The notes under the pieces are model-generated. The model was not told the origin of the DNA. It searched no databases and saw only the letters and a program-made list of their open reading frames with translations. A program made the position numbers and the translations under genes. DNA of 64,000 bases from an uncultured Bacilli bacterium (lineage in GTDB: Bacteria > Bacillota_I > Bacilli_A > RF39 > UBA660): positions 1 to 64,000 of the forward strand of contig CAJTWC010000003.1 of assembly GCA_910580185.1 (NCBI GenBank), read 5' to 3'. How positions within the stretch are numbered: the stretch's first letter is position 1; each line of letters starts with the position of its first letter. Positions 44,697-54,333 of the stretch are shown here, piece after piece.

Positions 44697-44707
44697 TATG
44701 ATATAAT
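44680..44707 (+). promoter_or_regulatory. Promoter of tgt
   Basis: TTGATA (44680-44685), 16 bp, TATAAT (44702-44707), embedded in the preceding terminator loop. Confidence 0.7.
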
Positions 44708-44727
44708 TGTTGAGGTAAAGAGGTTGA

Positions 44728-45852
<1,125 letters not shown>

Positions 45853-45869
<17 letters not shown>

Positions 45870-46221
45870 CTTCTTGCATGTTTTTTCCAAGTATTCCGCC
45901 AAGTAAAGAAAATATAAGTAATACTAAGTAATATATTATATTTTTAAATGATAGATTTATTTTAAAAAACACTAACGATAAAAACAACATAATTATAATG
46001 CAAAATAAGAAGTATAATGCCCCAGAAACAATTCCTTTATAACTTAGGTTTTTACTCATTTTAATAGCGCCCACAAAGATTCCAAGCATACTTATAACAT
46101 ATAAGAATATATTATTTAATTTATCTGATGTTATATTAAAATAATATAACATGCTAGTTATTAATCCTCCTATTAATATAATACCCAGTGTATATAACAT
46201 TGGAAATAAGTATTTTTTCAA
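45853..46221 (-). CDS. TIGR04086-type four-helix membrane protein, 122 aa
   Basis: Four hydrophobic helices with conserved glycines (ILIGGLITSMLYY, SMLGIFVGAIKMSK, YKGIVSGALYFL, FSLLGGILGK). This fits the small membrane family often found next to yajC/secDF in Firmicutes; its role is unknown. TTG start with an AGAGGTGAT site on the minus strand. yajC itself, expected here, is absent from the window. Confidence 0.75.
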
Positions 46222-46294
46222 AATATCACCTCTGGTTAAATATATTATTTGTATATGAAAATATGAATAATACCATAATAAAATAGGTGATAAA

Positions 46295-46939
46295 ATGAAT
46301 TATTTAGAATTAATTATTAAAACCATATTTATTTATATGCTTGTTGCAGCAATATTTAGAATAATGGGAAAAAGAGAAGTAGGTCAATTAGGAACATTTG
46401 ATTTAGTGGTTTTCATATTAATCGCCGAACTTATAGCAATGGCATTAGAGAAGAAAAATGGATTTATAATGGGATTAATACCGGTTGTTATTCTAGTTGT
46501 ATTGCAAATTATAATTGCAAAAATATCTCTTAAAAGTTCTAATTTTAGAAAATTAATCGATGGGAAACCAAGCCTTATAATTAAAAATGGCATAGTAAAT
46601 TTTAAATGCATGATAGATCAAAGATATACATTAGATGATTTACTTTTGCAGCTAAGAGAAAAAGATATTAGAAGTATTGATGAAGTTGAATATGCTATTT
46701 TAGAAACAAATGGAAAACTATCAGTGTTTAAAAAAGATGATAAAGATAAAAAGACCTATCCATTACCAATAATATTGGATGGTGAGGTTCAATTTGATAA
46801 TTTATATACTATTAATAAAACAAAACAATGGTTACTTAATATATTACGTAATAAAAAGTTAAACGCCGAAGATGTATTTTATGCTTTTAGTAAAAATGGT
46901 GACTTATTTATAATTAAATATGATGAGGTAAATAAATAA
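46295..46939 (+). CDS. YetF/DUF421-family membrane protein, 214 aa
   Basis: Three N-terminal membrane helices include the family hallmark RIMGKREVGQLGTFDLVVFILIAE. The cytosolic C-terminal domain has the GKPSLIIKNGIVN and LLLQLREKDIRSIDEVEYAILETNG motifs. Function is unknown; relatives occur in sporulation loci of Bacillus. Divergent from the previous gene; ATG 46295 follows AGGTGA. Confidence 0.9.
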   Translation: MNYLELIIKTIFIYMLVAAIFRIMGKREVGQLGTFDLVVFILIAELIAMALEKKNGFIMGLIPVVILVVLQIIIAKISLKSSNFRKLIDGKPSLIIKNGIVNFKCMIDQRYTLDDLLLQLREKDIRSIDEVEYAILETNGKLSVFKKDDKDKKTYPLPIILDGEVQFDNLYTINKTKQWLLNILRNKKLNAEDVFYAFSKNGDLFIIKYDEVNK

Positions 46940-46968
46940 AAGGCATGTTACAATGTCTTTTATTTATT
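46931..46968 (+). terminator. Terminator of the YetF-like gene
   Basis: A 16-bp stem from 46931-46946 and 46953-46968 (one wobble) includes the stop codon; the last bases overlap the next promoter's -35 box. Confidence 0.75.
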
Positions 46969-46995
46969 GTTAAAAATTATACGTTGTGATATACT
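46967..46995 (+). promoter_or_regulatory. Promoter for the 47.0-49.3 kb genes
   Basis: TTGTTA (46967-46972), 17 bp, TATACT (46990-46995). The transcript would cover the single-pass membrane protein and lysS. Confidence 0.6.
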
Positions 46996-47016
46996 ATATT
47001 GGGATGGGTGAATGTT

Positions 47017-47784
47017 ATGCATAAAAAGGATGACAATTTAAAAGATGCTTTAGATGAAATATTCGGCGATGATTTTATCGAAGTTGATATGGATGATAAA
47101 AAGGAAGAAAACGTGCCACTTATAGATAGAGTAATATTTACCGACTATGAATTAGAAGATGAAAAACAAGAACAACTAAAAAGGGCAAACACATCTACTG
47201 ATAAAATAAAAAAAATTCCAGTATGGAATGAAGCAAAAAATAATACACCTATTACAAAGAACATCCCTAAAAAGAAGCCAACTAAAAAAATATATAAATC
47301 ATTTATATTAATCGTTCTAATAATAACAATGATTTTGATAATTAGTTTATCAATTTATATAACTATTTTTGGAATAGAAAAAAAAGAGGTTTGTGAGTTA
47401 AAAGCAAAAGATGCAGGATATAATTTTAGTGATACATATATAATAGCTTACAAAAAAAATAATATTATTAAAATAAAAAGCTCATATGAATATAATGCAA
47501 CAGATAGTGAATTTACTGAGCAAGTTAAAATTATTAAAGAAAGTAAATTACCAGTTGTAATAAATTCTAATGGTATGAGTGGATTTACATACATAGTAGA
47601 AGAAAATGATAATAGTTTCAAAGTAAATGGCTACTTAGATTTTGAAAAAATGAATTTTAAAGAGGTTGATAAACAGAACTATGATTTATTTCCGATAGCA
47701 TATGAAAAAATAAATTCAAAAACAACTTATAATAATTTTATAAATAAATTAAAAAAACAAGGATATACTTGTAAGAATAAATAA
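47017..47784 (+). CDS. Single-pass membrane protein, 255 aa, related to the gene after lysS
   Basis: An acidic then Lys-rich cytosolic region (1 to about 95), one membrane helix (about 96-118, FILIVLIITMILIISLSIYI), and an external domain that starts KKEVCELKAKD and ends LKKQGYTCK, with one Cys near each end. The second relative at 49403 has the same plan, with Cys at LTCTYSSKSD and GYDCNITY. The Cys pair and repeat pattern resemble the YehR/DUF1307 fold, but I am not sure. No lipobox. ATG 47017 follows GGGTGA. Confidence 0.7.
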   Translation: MHKKDDNLKDALDEIFGDDFIEVDMDDKKEENVPLIDRVIFTDYELEDEKQEQLKRANTSTDKIKKIPVWNEAKNNTPITKNIPKKKPTKKIYKSFILIVLIITMILIISLSIYITIFGIEKKEVCELKAKDAGYNFSDTYIIAYKKNNIIKIKSSYEYNATDSEFTEQVKIIKESKLPVVINSNGMSGFTYIVEENDNSFKVNGYLDFEKMNFKEVDKQNYDLFPIAYEKINSKTTYNNFINKLKKQGYTCKNK

Positions 47785-47800
47785 AAAAGGAGTAGATAAA

Positions 47801-49306
47801 ATGAGAGAGTTAACAGAACAAGAAATAGTAAGAAGAGGAAAAAAAGAAAAAATTGAAGAATTAGGGATTGATCCATTTGGACATAGTTTTAAAAGAAATG
47901 CTTTTGCAAAAGATATAAAAGAAAAATATAAGGATGTAGAACACGATGAATTTGAAAACATAACTGATGAAGTTGTAGTGGCTGGTAGAATTATGTTTAT
48001 AAGAAAAATGGGTAAAGCTTCATTTTTCTCACTTAGTGATAAAACAGGTCCAATTCAAGTATACATATCAATAAATGACATTGGCGAAGATAGTTATAAT
48101 TTATTTAAAAGTGCTGATTTAGGAGACATAGTAGGTGTTCGCGGTAAAGTTATGAAAACCAGAACTGGCGAAATTACAATTAAATGTTTAGAATATACTC
48201 ATTTAGTTAAAGCCTTAAGACCACTTCCAGAAAAATTTCACGGATTGAAAGATAAAGAAGAAAGATACAGAAGGCGTTATTTAGATTTAATAACTAATGA
48301 TGAGGCTAAACGTGTTGCATTTATGCGTCCAAAAATTATTAGATGTATTCAAAACTTCCTTGATGAAAGAGGTTTTACTGAAGTTGAAACTCCAATTTTA
48401 ACAACACTACTTACCGGTGCTTCCGCAAGACCATTTGTAACACATCATAATACACAAGACCTAGATATGTATTTAAGAGTTGCATTAGAACTTAGTTTAA
48501 AAAGGCTACTTGTCGGTGGCATGGAAAGTGTTTATGAAATAGGTAGAACATTTAGAAATGAAGGAATGGATCCTCAGCATAATCCGGAATTTACCCTAAT
48601 GGAAATATATCAAGCATATTCAGATTTAGAAGGCATGATGGATTTAACCGAAGATATGTATCAAACAATTGCAAAAAAAGTATGTGGTAAGATGACATTT
48701 AACTATCTAGGGCACGAAATAAACCTTGATGGTAAATGGAAAAGAGTTTCTATGGTAGATGCTATTAAAGAACAAACAGGAATAGATTTTAGTAAACAAA
48801 TGACAGATGAAGAAGCTATAAGATTAGCAGAAGAACACAATATAGAGCTTGAAGAACACGAAAAAAGCTTTGGACACGTAGTAAATTTATTCTTTGAAAA
48901 ATACGTAGAAGAAACATTAATTCAGCCAACGTTCCTTTACGATCATCCACTTGAAATTTCGCCGCTTACTAAAAAGAACCCAAAAGACCCTAGATTTGTA
49001 GATAGATTTGAATTATTTATATCTGGACACGAATGTGCAAACGCATATACGGAATTAAATGATCCAATAGATCAATTAGAAAGATTTGAAGCGCAATTAA
49101 AAGAAAAAGAATTAGGAAATGATGAAGCAAACGATATAGATATGGACTTTATAGAAGCTTTAGAATATGGTATGCCTCCAGCAGGTGGTATAGGATATGG
49201 TATTGATAGATTAATAATGCTATTTACAGAACAACCATCTATTAGGGACGTATTATTATTCCCATTAATGAAGCCTGAAAATGATCAAAATAAAAAAGAG
49301 AGTTAG
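47801..49306 (+). CDS. lysS: Lysyl-tRNA synthetase (class II)
   Basis: 501 aa. An OB-fold anticodon-binding domain (VVVAGRIMFIRKMGKASFFSLSDKTGPIQVYI) is followed by the catalytic core with motif 1 (KIIRCIQNFLDERGFTEVETP), motif 2 (YEIGRTFRNEGMDPQHNPEFTLMEIYQAY) and motif 3 (PPAGGIGYGIDRLIMLF). It charges tRNA-Lys. AAAAGGAG ribosome site. Flanked on both sides by the two related single-pass membrane proteins. Confidence 0.97.
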   Translation: MRELTEQEIVRRGKKEKIEELGIDPFGHSFKRNAFAKDIKEKYKDVEHDEFENITDEVVVAGRIMFIRKMGKASFFSLSDKTGPIQVYISINDIGEDSYNLFKSADLGDIVGVRGKVMKTRTGEITIKCLEYTHLVKALRPLPEKFHGLKDKEERYRRRYLDLITNDEAKRVAFMRPKIIRCIQNFLDERGFTEVETPILTTLLTGASARPFVTHHNTQDLDMYLRVALELSLKRLLVGGMESVYEIGRTFRNEGMDPQHNPEFTLMEIYQAYSDLEGMMDLTEDMYQTIAKKVCGKMTFNYLGHEINLDGKWKRVSMVDAIKEQTGIDFSKQMTDEEAIRLAEEHNIELEEHEKSFGHVVNLFFEKYVEETLIQPTFLYDHPLEISPLTKKNPKDPRFVDRFELFISGHECANAYTELNDPIDQLERFEAQLKEKELGNDEANDIDMDFIEALEYGMPPAGGIGYGIDRLIMLFTEQPSIRDVLLFPLMKPENDQNKKES

Positions 49307-49322
49307 TAAAAACTCTTTTTTT
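49293..49322 (+). terminator. Terminator of lysS
   Basis: AAAAAAGAGAGTT and AACTCTTTTTT-type arms (49293-49304 and 49311-49322) form a 12-bp stem with one wobble and a T-run, beginning in the last codons of lysS. Confidence 0.7.
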
Positions 49323-49402
49323 GTGTAAAATTTTATGAAAAAATAATATAATTATTCGTAAATAAAAAAATATGTGGTATTATAATAATACGGAGGAATA
49401 AG

Positions 49403-50152
49403 ATGATGGAAGAGCCAAATAAAAATGAAGAAATTAAAGAAGAAAATTATGAAATTGAAATAACTGAAGAAGATGTCACTAGGGAAATAAATTTAGATGA
49501 TTTGTATGATGGTGCTGTTAATAATACGGTAGTAATAGATCCAATTACTAACAATGAAATTCTTTTGTCATCTAAAAAACCTAATTACACGTTAATTGGT
49601 GTTATATTAGCAGTTATTATACTTTTAGGTTTATACTATATTAATAATAAAACAAACCTTGTGGGAACCACAAAAGAAGTTGAAACAAAAACTACAAAAA
49701 AAACAACTATTGCAAAGAAAATCACTGATAAAGGAACGTTAACTTGTACTTATTCATCAAAAAGTGATGCTGAAACTCAAAATATAACTTATGTAGCAAA
49801 CTACTTATCTAATAAAGTTACTAATAGTAATTTTAATTATGTTGTAGTGTCAAATAACGATAACAAATCTGCAGTGGTAGAAAATTTAATTAGCCAATAT
49901 GAGAATTTTTATTTAAATAATGTTACTGTACCAGCTAATAGTATAAATTTCAATAAAAATGAAAAAGGTTTTACCTTTAACATTGAAACTGATTATGAAA
50001 AAGAAGGATATGAAAATCTGGTAGTAAACGATGGCCAAACGGTTTTATTTGTTAAGCCAACCACATCTGATACAATAGATTTGCTAAAGAAAAATTATAC
50101 GGATAAAGGGTATGATTGTAATATAACTTATGGTGATGATGCAAATGAGTAA
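49403..50152 (+). CDS. Single-pass membrane protein, 249 aa, related to the gene before lysS
   Basis: An acidic N-terminal segment (1-60), a membrane helix at about 63-80 (TLIGVILAVIILLGLYYI), a Thr/Lys-rich stalk, then an external domain beginning GTLTCTYSSKSD and ending YTDKGYDCNITYGDD. The inner GFTFNIETDYEKEGYEN matches SFKVNGYLDFEKMNFKE of the relative. Function unknown. GGAGG site before ATG 49403, TATAAT at 49381-49386. Confidence 0.7.
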   Translation: MMEEPNKNEEIKEENYEIEITEEDVTREINLDDLYDGAVNNTVVIDPITNNEILLSSKKPNYTLIGVILAVIILLGLYYINNKTNLVGTTKEVETKTTKKTTIAKKITDKGTLTCTYSSKSDAETQNITYVANYLSNKVTNSNFNYVVVSNNDNKSAVVENLISQYENFYLNNVTVPANSINFNKNEKGFTFNIETDYEKEGYENLVVNDGQTVLFVKPTTSDTIDLLKKNYTDKGYDCNITYGDDANE

Positions 50153-50330
50153 GAATAAATTAAAAATATATAGAAGTATACTTATTATAATAGACGTATT
50201 AGCAATAATTCAGCTATTAATACAAATTACTTTTAAAGAAATGACTTACGTAAATCATATCTTATTAATAATATTAAACATAGTTTTATTTACTATTAAA
50301 CCAAATGATAAAGAGCCTAAAAATAATTAG
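50145..50330 (+). CDS. Small two-helix membrane protein, 61 aa
   Basis: Two hydrophobic helices (LIIIDVLAIIQLLIQI and ILLIILNIVLFTI) with Lys-rich ends. Unknown. Its ATG overlaps the end of the preceding gene by 8 bp, so it is coupled to it. It converges on the flippase gene with a 4-bp overlap of the coding ends. Confidence 0.6.
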   Translation: MSKNKLKIYRSILIIIDVLAIIQLLIQITFKEMTYVNHILLIILNIVLFTIKPNDKEPKNN

Positions 50331-50337
50331 GTTCTTT
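50310..50337. terminator. Bidirectional terminator between the small membrane protein and flippase genes
   Basis: AAAGAGCCTAA (50310-50320) pairs with TTAGGTTCTTT (50327-50337), one wobble; both stop codons lie inside. Confidence 0.75.
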
Positions 50338-51625
50338 TATTTAGATTTTTTACAACGATTATAAACACCAATAACGTAGTAGTTACTATGCCAATTATAA
50401 TAGAATATATTAAACTATTCATGCCATAACCAAGCTTGCAAAAAATAAATAGTAGGCTATATTTTAAAATTAAAGAAACAACGCTTGTAACAAATAATTT
50501 ATTAGTTTTTCCCATTGCCTGTAGAGCAATTGATAAGGTAGGCTGCATGTATAAAATAATAAAGAAAGGCCCTAATAAATATATATAATTAACACCTAAA
50601 TTAACGTTATAAATAAGTTTTAATAATTTACTTGGAAAAATTAATATAAATGCTAAGCAAAAAGTACCTACCAGCATTGAAATGATCATTAGCTTAAGTA
50701 ATTTATTATTAAATGCTTTGTATTTTTTGCCGGCATATAGCTTTGTTACATTAGGCAAAAGTGCAGATGCAATCGCTAATGAAAAAAAGCTAGGAAAAGA
50801 AAGTAGCGGAACTATGTATGAATTTATTATCCCATATTCTAAGGTTATATAATTAGAAGAATATCCTACCGAAAGCAAAGTGTTAGTAAGAATAATTGGC
50901 TCTAAAAAGAATCCAAAAGAAGATATTAACCTAATTAAGGTGGTTGGAAGAGAAATGTCAATTATATCTTTTAATATCTTTTTATTATGGCTGGATACTT
51001 TTTTTATATATTTTTTTACTCTTTGATTTAGTATTAAAATAGTAGAAAGTTCCATAAAAACGTTAAATAAAATTATAAATATAACCGCGGTAACATTTGA
51101 TGCAGCTATTGCGTATGGAAGTAATACGACGATTAATATTATTTTAATAATTTCTTCTGTTATATTTGTTATGGCAGGCAAAAACATATCTTCTTTGCCA
51201 TGTAAAAAACCTCTTTGTACGCTTGATATTGTAACAAAAGGTATAATTACACATATTGATCTAATAGCAGGCGCTAAAGCATTATTATGGATGAAAGATG
51301 CAATTAAATTAGAAGATAGTATAACTATAATTATTAAGATTAAATCAATTGCTAAACCTAATTTATACGCCGTTTTAAGAAGTACGTTATTATCATATTT
51401 TCCTTCTGCGGATATCTTACTAATTGATATTGGAAAGCTAAACTGGGTAATTGTAATAATAAGCATAAACGTAGGAGTGAGCATAGTGTATAAACCAACT
51501 ACGTTTATGCCAGCAGTTCTTGTGTATATGACTTTTCCAATCATGCCAATTACCTTACTAATACCACCAGATAATAACAATATAATTATGTTTTTAATAA
51601 GAATGTTATTTTTAAATTTAGTCAT
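50327..51625 (-). CDS. SpoVB/MurJ-type flippase of the MOP superfamily, 432 aa
   Basis: About 12-14 membrane helices. The N-terminus with IIILLLSGGISKVIGMIGKVIYTRTAG and the central RGFLHGKEDMFLPAITN motif are characteristic of the SpoVB-like polysaccharide/lipid II flippase group. A role in wall precursor export is likely. It runs against its neighbours and is slightly shorter than the usual 500 residues at the C-terminus. No good ribosome site precedes the minus-strand ATG at 51625. Confidence 0.88.
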   Translation of the reverse strand: MTKFKNNILIKNIIILLLSGGISKVIGMIGKVIYTRTAGINVVGLYTMLTPTFMLIITITQFSFPISISKISAEGKYDNNVLLKTAYKLGLAIDLILIIIVILSSNLIASFIHNNALAPAIRSICVIIPFVTISSVQRGFLHGKEDMFLPAITNITEEIIKIILIVVLLPYAIAASNVTAVIFIILFNVFMELSTILILNQRVKKYIKKVSSHNKKILKDIIDISLPTTLIRLISSFGFFLEPIILTNTLLSVGYSSNYITLEYGIINSYIVPLLSFPSFFSLAIASALLPNVTKLYAGKKYKAFNNKLLKLMIISMLVGTFCLAFILIFPSKLLKLIYNVNLGVNYIYLLGPFFIILYMQPTLSIALQAMGKTNKLFVTSVVSLILKYSLLFIFCKLGYGMNSLIYSIIIGIVTTTLLVFIIVVKNLNKRT

Positions 51626-51702
51626 AGTAAAGTATATGATTTTTTTTCTAATACTTGAACATTTTATTATGGTACTATATAATTAAATTGAGGTGAATTT
51701 AT

Positions 51703-52029
51703 ATGTATAAAATTAATAGATTTAAGTTGATAGATGTTGTATTATATGCGCAAGACAATAATGACCGAGAAAATTACCCATGGCTACTTGAACTATATAG
51801 AACAGGCCTTAATCCATTTAAAGAAGAATATGAATTAGATGGATTAAACCAAAATCAAATGGATATTTTAATAAAATATTTAATAGAAGTTAATAGTTAT
51901 GGTGAAGATACTGATCCTCAAAACCTTGATGATTTAATACAGTATGACATATTAATACCAATTAACAATATTGCCACATCTACTCCAGTTAAAAGCAAGA
52001 AACATAAAAAGAAGAAAAATGAAGACTAA
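51703..52029 (+). CDS. Uncharacterised acidic protein with Lys-rich tail, 108 aa
   Basis: Not recognised. Soluble; conserved-looking FKLIDVVLYAQDNNDRENYPWLLELYRTG at the N-terminus, and a tail KSKKHKKKKNED. TTGAGGTGA ribosome site. Divergent from the flippase gene; followed by a terminator. Confidence 0.65.
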   Translation: MYKINRFKLIDVVLYAQDNNDRENYPWLLELYRTGLNPFKEEYELDGLNQNQMDILIKYLIEVNSYGEDTDPQNLDDLIQYDILIPINNIATSTPVKSKKHKKKKNED

Positions 52030-52046
52030 TTTTATAGTCTTTTTTC
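52022..52046 (+). terminator. Terminator before secDF
   Basis: AAGACTA (52022-52028) pairs with TAGTCTT (52035-52041) and a T-rich tail. It begins within the stop codon region of the preceding gene. Confidence 0.75.
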
Positions 52047-52055
52047 TTTTTGTCT

Positions 52056-52084
52056 TTGATTTTGTACTACATATGTTATATAAT
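52056..52084 (+). promoter_or_regulatory. Promoter of secDF with 5' leader hairpin
   Basis: TTGATT (52056-52061), 17 bp, TATAAT (52079-52084). Just after the predicted start, TAATGATG (52096-52103) and CATCATTA (52111-52118) form a perfect 8-bp hairpin near the 5' end of the message, perhaps for stability or control. Confidence 0.75.
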
Positions 52085-52142
52085 ATTAAATGTACTAATG
52101 ATGATATAGACATCATTAAATATATTTATAAGGATGGTTAAA

Positions 52143-54317
52143 ATGAAAGGAAAATTTGTTAAAAGAATAATTATATTCTTTGTAGTCATAGCATTATTTA
52201 GTTTAATATACATTCCACTATTTAATGATATGAAGTTTGGCCTTGATTTAAAAGGCGGATTTGAAGTGTTATATCAAGTTAAAAGAAGTGATGGTAAAAA
52301 GCTTGCCTCTAGTGATATGAGTAGCACTTATGACGTTTTAAAAAGAAACGTTGATTCTTTAGGTGTATCAGAACCTGAAATAACAATGGAAGGGACTGAT
52401 AGAATAAGAGTAAAATTAGCAGGTGTAACTGATATTGAAGGTGCAAGACGTGCATTATCAAACGTTGCTAACATATCATTTAGGGATACCGATGATAAGT
52501 TATTAATGGATGCTAGTGTTATAAGTGGAGCTAAATTATCTTATGATGAATCTGGAAAGCCTGCTATTTCTTTACAAGTAAAAGATAAGGAAAAGTTTTT
52601 AGCAGCTACTACGGAAATTAGTAAGAAAGAATCTGGCAAAAACTTAATGGTAATATGGTATAACTATGAAAATGGTGTTAACTCATATGCCAAAGATAGT
52701 GAAACTTGTGGTGAAGAAGGAAGTCTATGTTTATCTGCCGCAACTGTTTCTCAAGGATTTTCATCTGATGTTATCATAACTGGTAATTTTGAAAAAGAAG
52801 AAGCAGAAAGCTTAGCAACTAGTATTAATGCTGGTTCTATTTCAACAAAGCTTACTGAAATATCTTCTCAAAACGTTAATGCATCATATGGTGAAGGAGT
52901 TCTTACTAAAACTTTTACCGCAGGCATCATAGGTATGATATTAGTTATATTATTCATGACGATACTATATAAGTTTTATGGCTTTATATCAGGTGTTAAC
53001 TTACTTTTATATATGTTATTAGTTATGGGAGTTTTTTGGTTAATAGGTGGAGTTTTAACTCTTCCTGGTATTGCAGCATTAGTCTTAGGTATAGGTATGG
53101 CGGTTGATTCTTGCGTTGTTACAAGTGAAAGAATAAAAGAAGAATTACAATCTGGTAAAAATTTAAAAACTGCTTATGAAAATGGAAACAAGGAGTCTTG
53201 GAGTACGATATTCGATGCTAATGTTACAACGTTTATAGTTGCAATCGTATTATTCATTTTTGGTGAATCTTCAATTAAAGGTTTTGCAACAATGCTTATG
53301 ATTACCATATTTGCAACTATGTTTATTATGGTATTTATAAATAGACAAATATTAAAGGCTTTTGTAAAAACAAACATTTTCGATAAAAAGCCTAATATAT
53401 TTATTAAGTTCGAAAAGAAAAATAATAAATCATTAAAGAAAATAAAGATAAATTCAATTAAGATAATTAAAAAATGCATTACTATTACCTTAATATACTT
53501 AGTTATAGGCGTTATATTTTTAGCAGTTAATGGTCTTAACTTAGGAATAGATTTTAAAGCTGGGTCAGATATTACTTTAAGCGCTGATAATATGAAAACA
53601 TCGGAAGTAAAAAAAGATTTAGAGGATATGGGATATAAAGTAGCATCTATTACAAAACAAGAAAATAACGAAATATACGTAAGATTAAATAACGAATTAA
53701 AAGAAGATGGAATAAATAAAGTAAATAATCATTTCGAAGAAAAATATAATGCTAAAACTGAAATTAACGTTGTAACTAACATAGTTAAACAAGAACTTGT
53801 TAAAAACGCAATATATTCAGTTTTAATAGCAGCGGTTGCAATAATAATTTATATTTCATTTAGATTTAAATTTAGTTATGCAATATCATCAATATTAGCA
53901 CTTGCACATGACGTTTTATTCGTAATAATATTATTTAGTATATTTAAAATAGAAGTTAATGTTATATTTATCGCAGCTTTATTAACAATAGTTGGTTACT
54001 CAATTAATAATACGATAGTGGTATTTGATCGTATTAGAGAAAATCTTGGCAAATTTAAAAAGAAACTTACTAAAGAAGAATTAAAAGGCGTTGTAAATGA
54101 TAGCATATCTAATACGTTTAATAGATCGTTATATACTACAATTACTACGTTAATACCAGTTATTTGCTTAATAATATTTGGTTCTAAAGGAATATTACCA
54201 TTTAATATCGCAATGATATTTGGGCTTGTTGCTGGTTGCTATTCATCAATGCTTCTAGCAGGACAAATATGGTATTTAATTGAAAAGAAAAATTGTAAAA
54301 AAGAAAATAATAAATAA
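52143..54317 (+). CDS. secDF: Fused SecD-SecF protein translocase subunit
   Basis: 724 aa with twelve membrane helices in two halves. SecD half: FGLDLKGGFEVLYQV, the P1 domain, then GIGMAVDSCVVTSERIKEEL and FDANVTTFIVAIVLF. SecF half: LNLGIDFKAGSDITL, then SILALAHDVLFVIIL and VGYSINNTIVVFDRIRENL. It uses the proton-motive force to pull exported proteins through SecYEG. Fusion is usual in Firmicutes. ATG 52143 is chosen behind AAGGATGG. Nothing equivalent to yajC is next to it. Confidence 0.96.
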   Translation: MKGKFVKRIIIFFVVIALFSLIYIPLFNDMKFGLDLKGGFEVLYQVKRSDGKKLASSDMSSTYDVLKRNVDSLGVSEPEITMEGTDRIRVKLAGVTDIEGARRALSNVANISFRDTDDKLLMDASVISGAKLSYDESGKPAISLQVKDKEKFLAATTEISKKESGKNLMVIWYNYENGVNSYAKDSETCGEEGSLCLSAATVSQGFSSDVIITGNFEKEEAESLATSINAGSISTKLTEISSQNVNASYGEGVLTKTFTAGIIGMILVILFMTILYKFYGFISGVNLLLYMLLVMGVFWLIGGVLTLPGIAALVLGIGMAVDSCVVTSERIKEELQSGKNLKTAYENGNKESWSTIFDANVTTFIVAIVLFIFGESSIKGFATMLMITIFATMFIMVFINRQILKAFVKTNIFDKKPNIFIKFEKKNNKSLKKIKINSIKIIKKCITITLIYLVIGVIFLAVNGLNLGIDFKAGSDITLSADNMKTSEVKKDLEDMGYKVASITKQENNEIYVRLNNELKEDGINKVNNHFEEKYNAKTEINVVTNIVKQELVKNAIYSVLIAAVAIIIYISFRFKFSYAISSILALAHDVLFVIILFSIFKIEVNVIFIAALLTIVGYSINNTIVVFDRIRENLGKFKKKLTKEELKGVVNDSISNTFNRSLYTTITTLIPVICLIIFGSKGILPFNIAMIFGLVAGCYSSMLLAGQIWYLIEKKNCKKENNK

Positions 54318-54333
54318 GAAAAGAGTGATTTTA

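Noticed and set aside
51171..51686. 171-codon open frame on the plus strand
   Set aside because: Antisense to the flippase gene, whose 12 or more membrane helices match the SpoVB group. The plus-strand product has no recognisable features.
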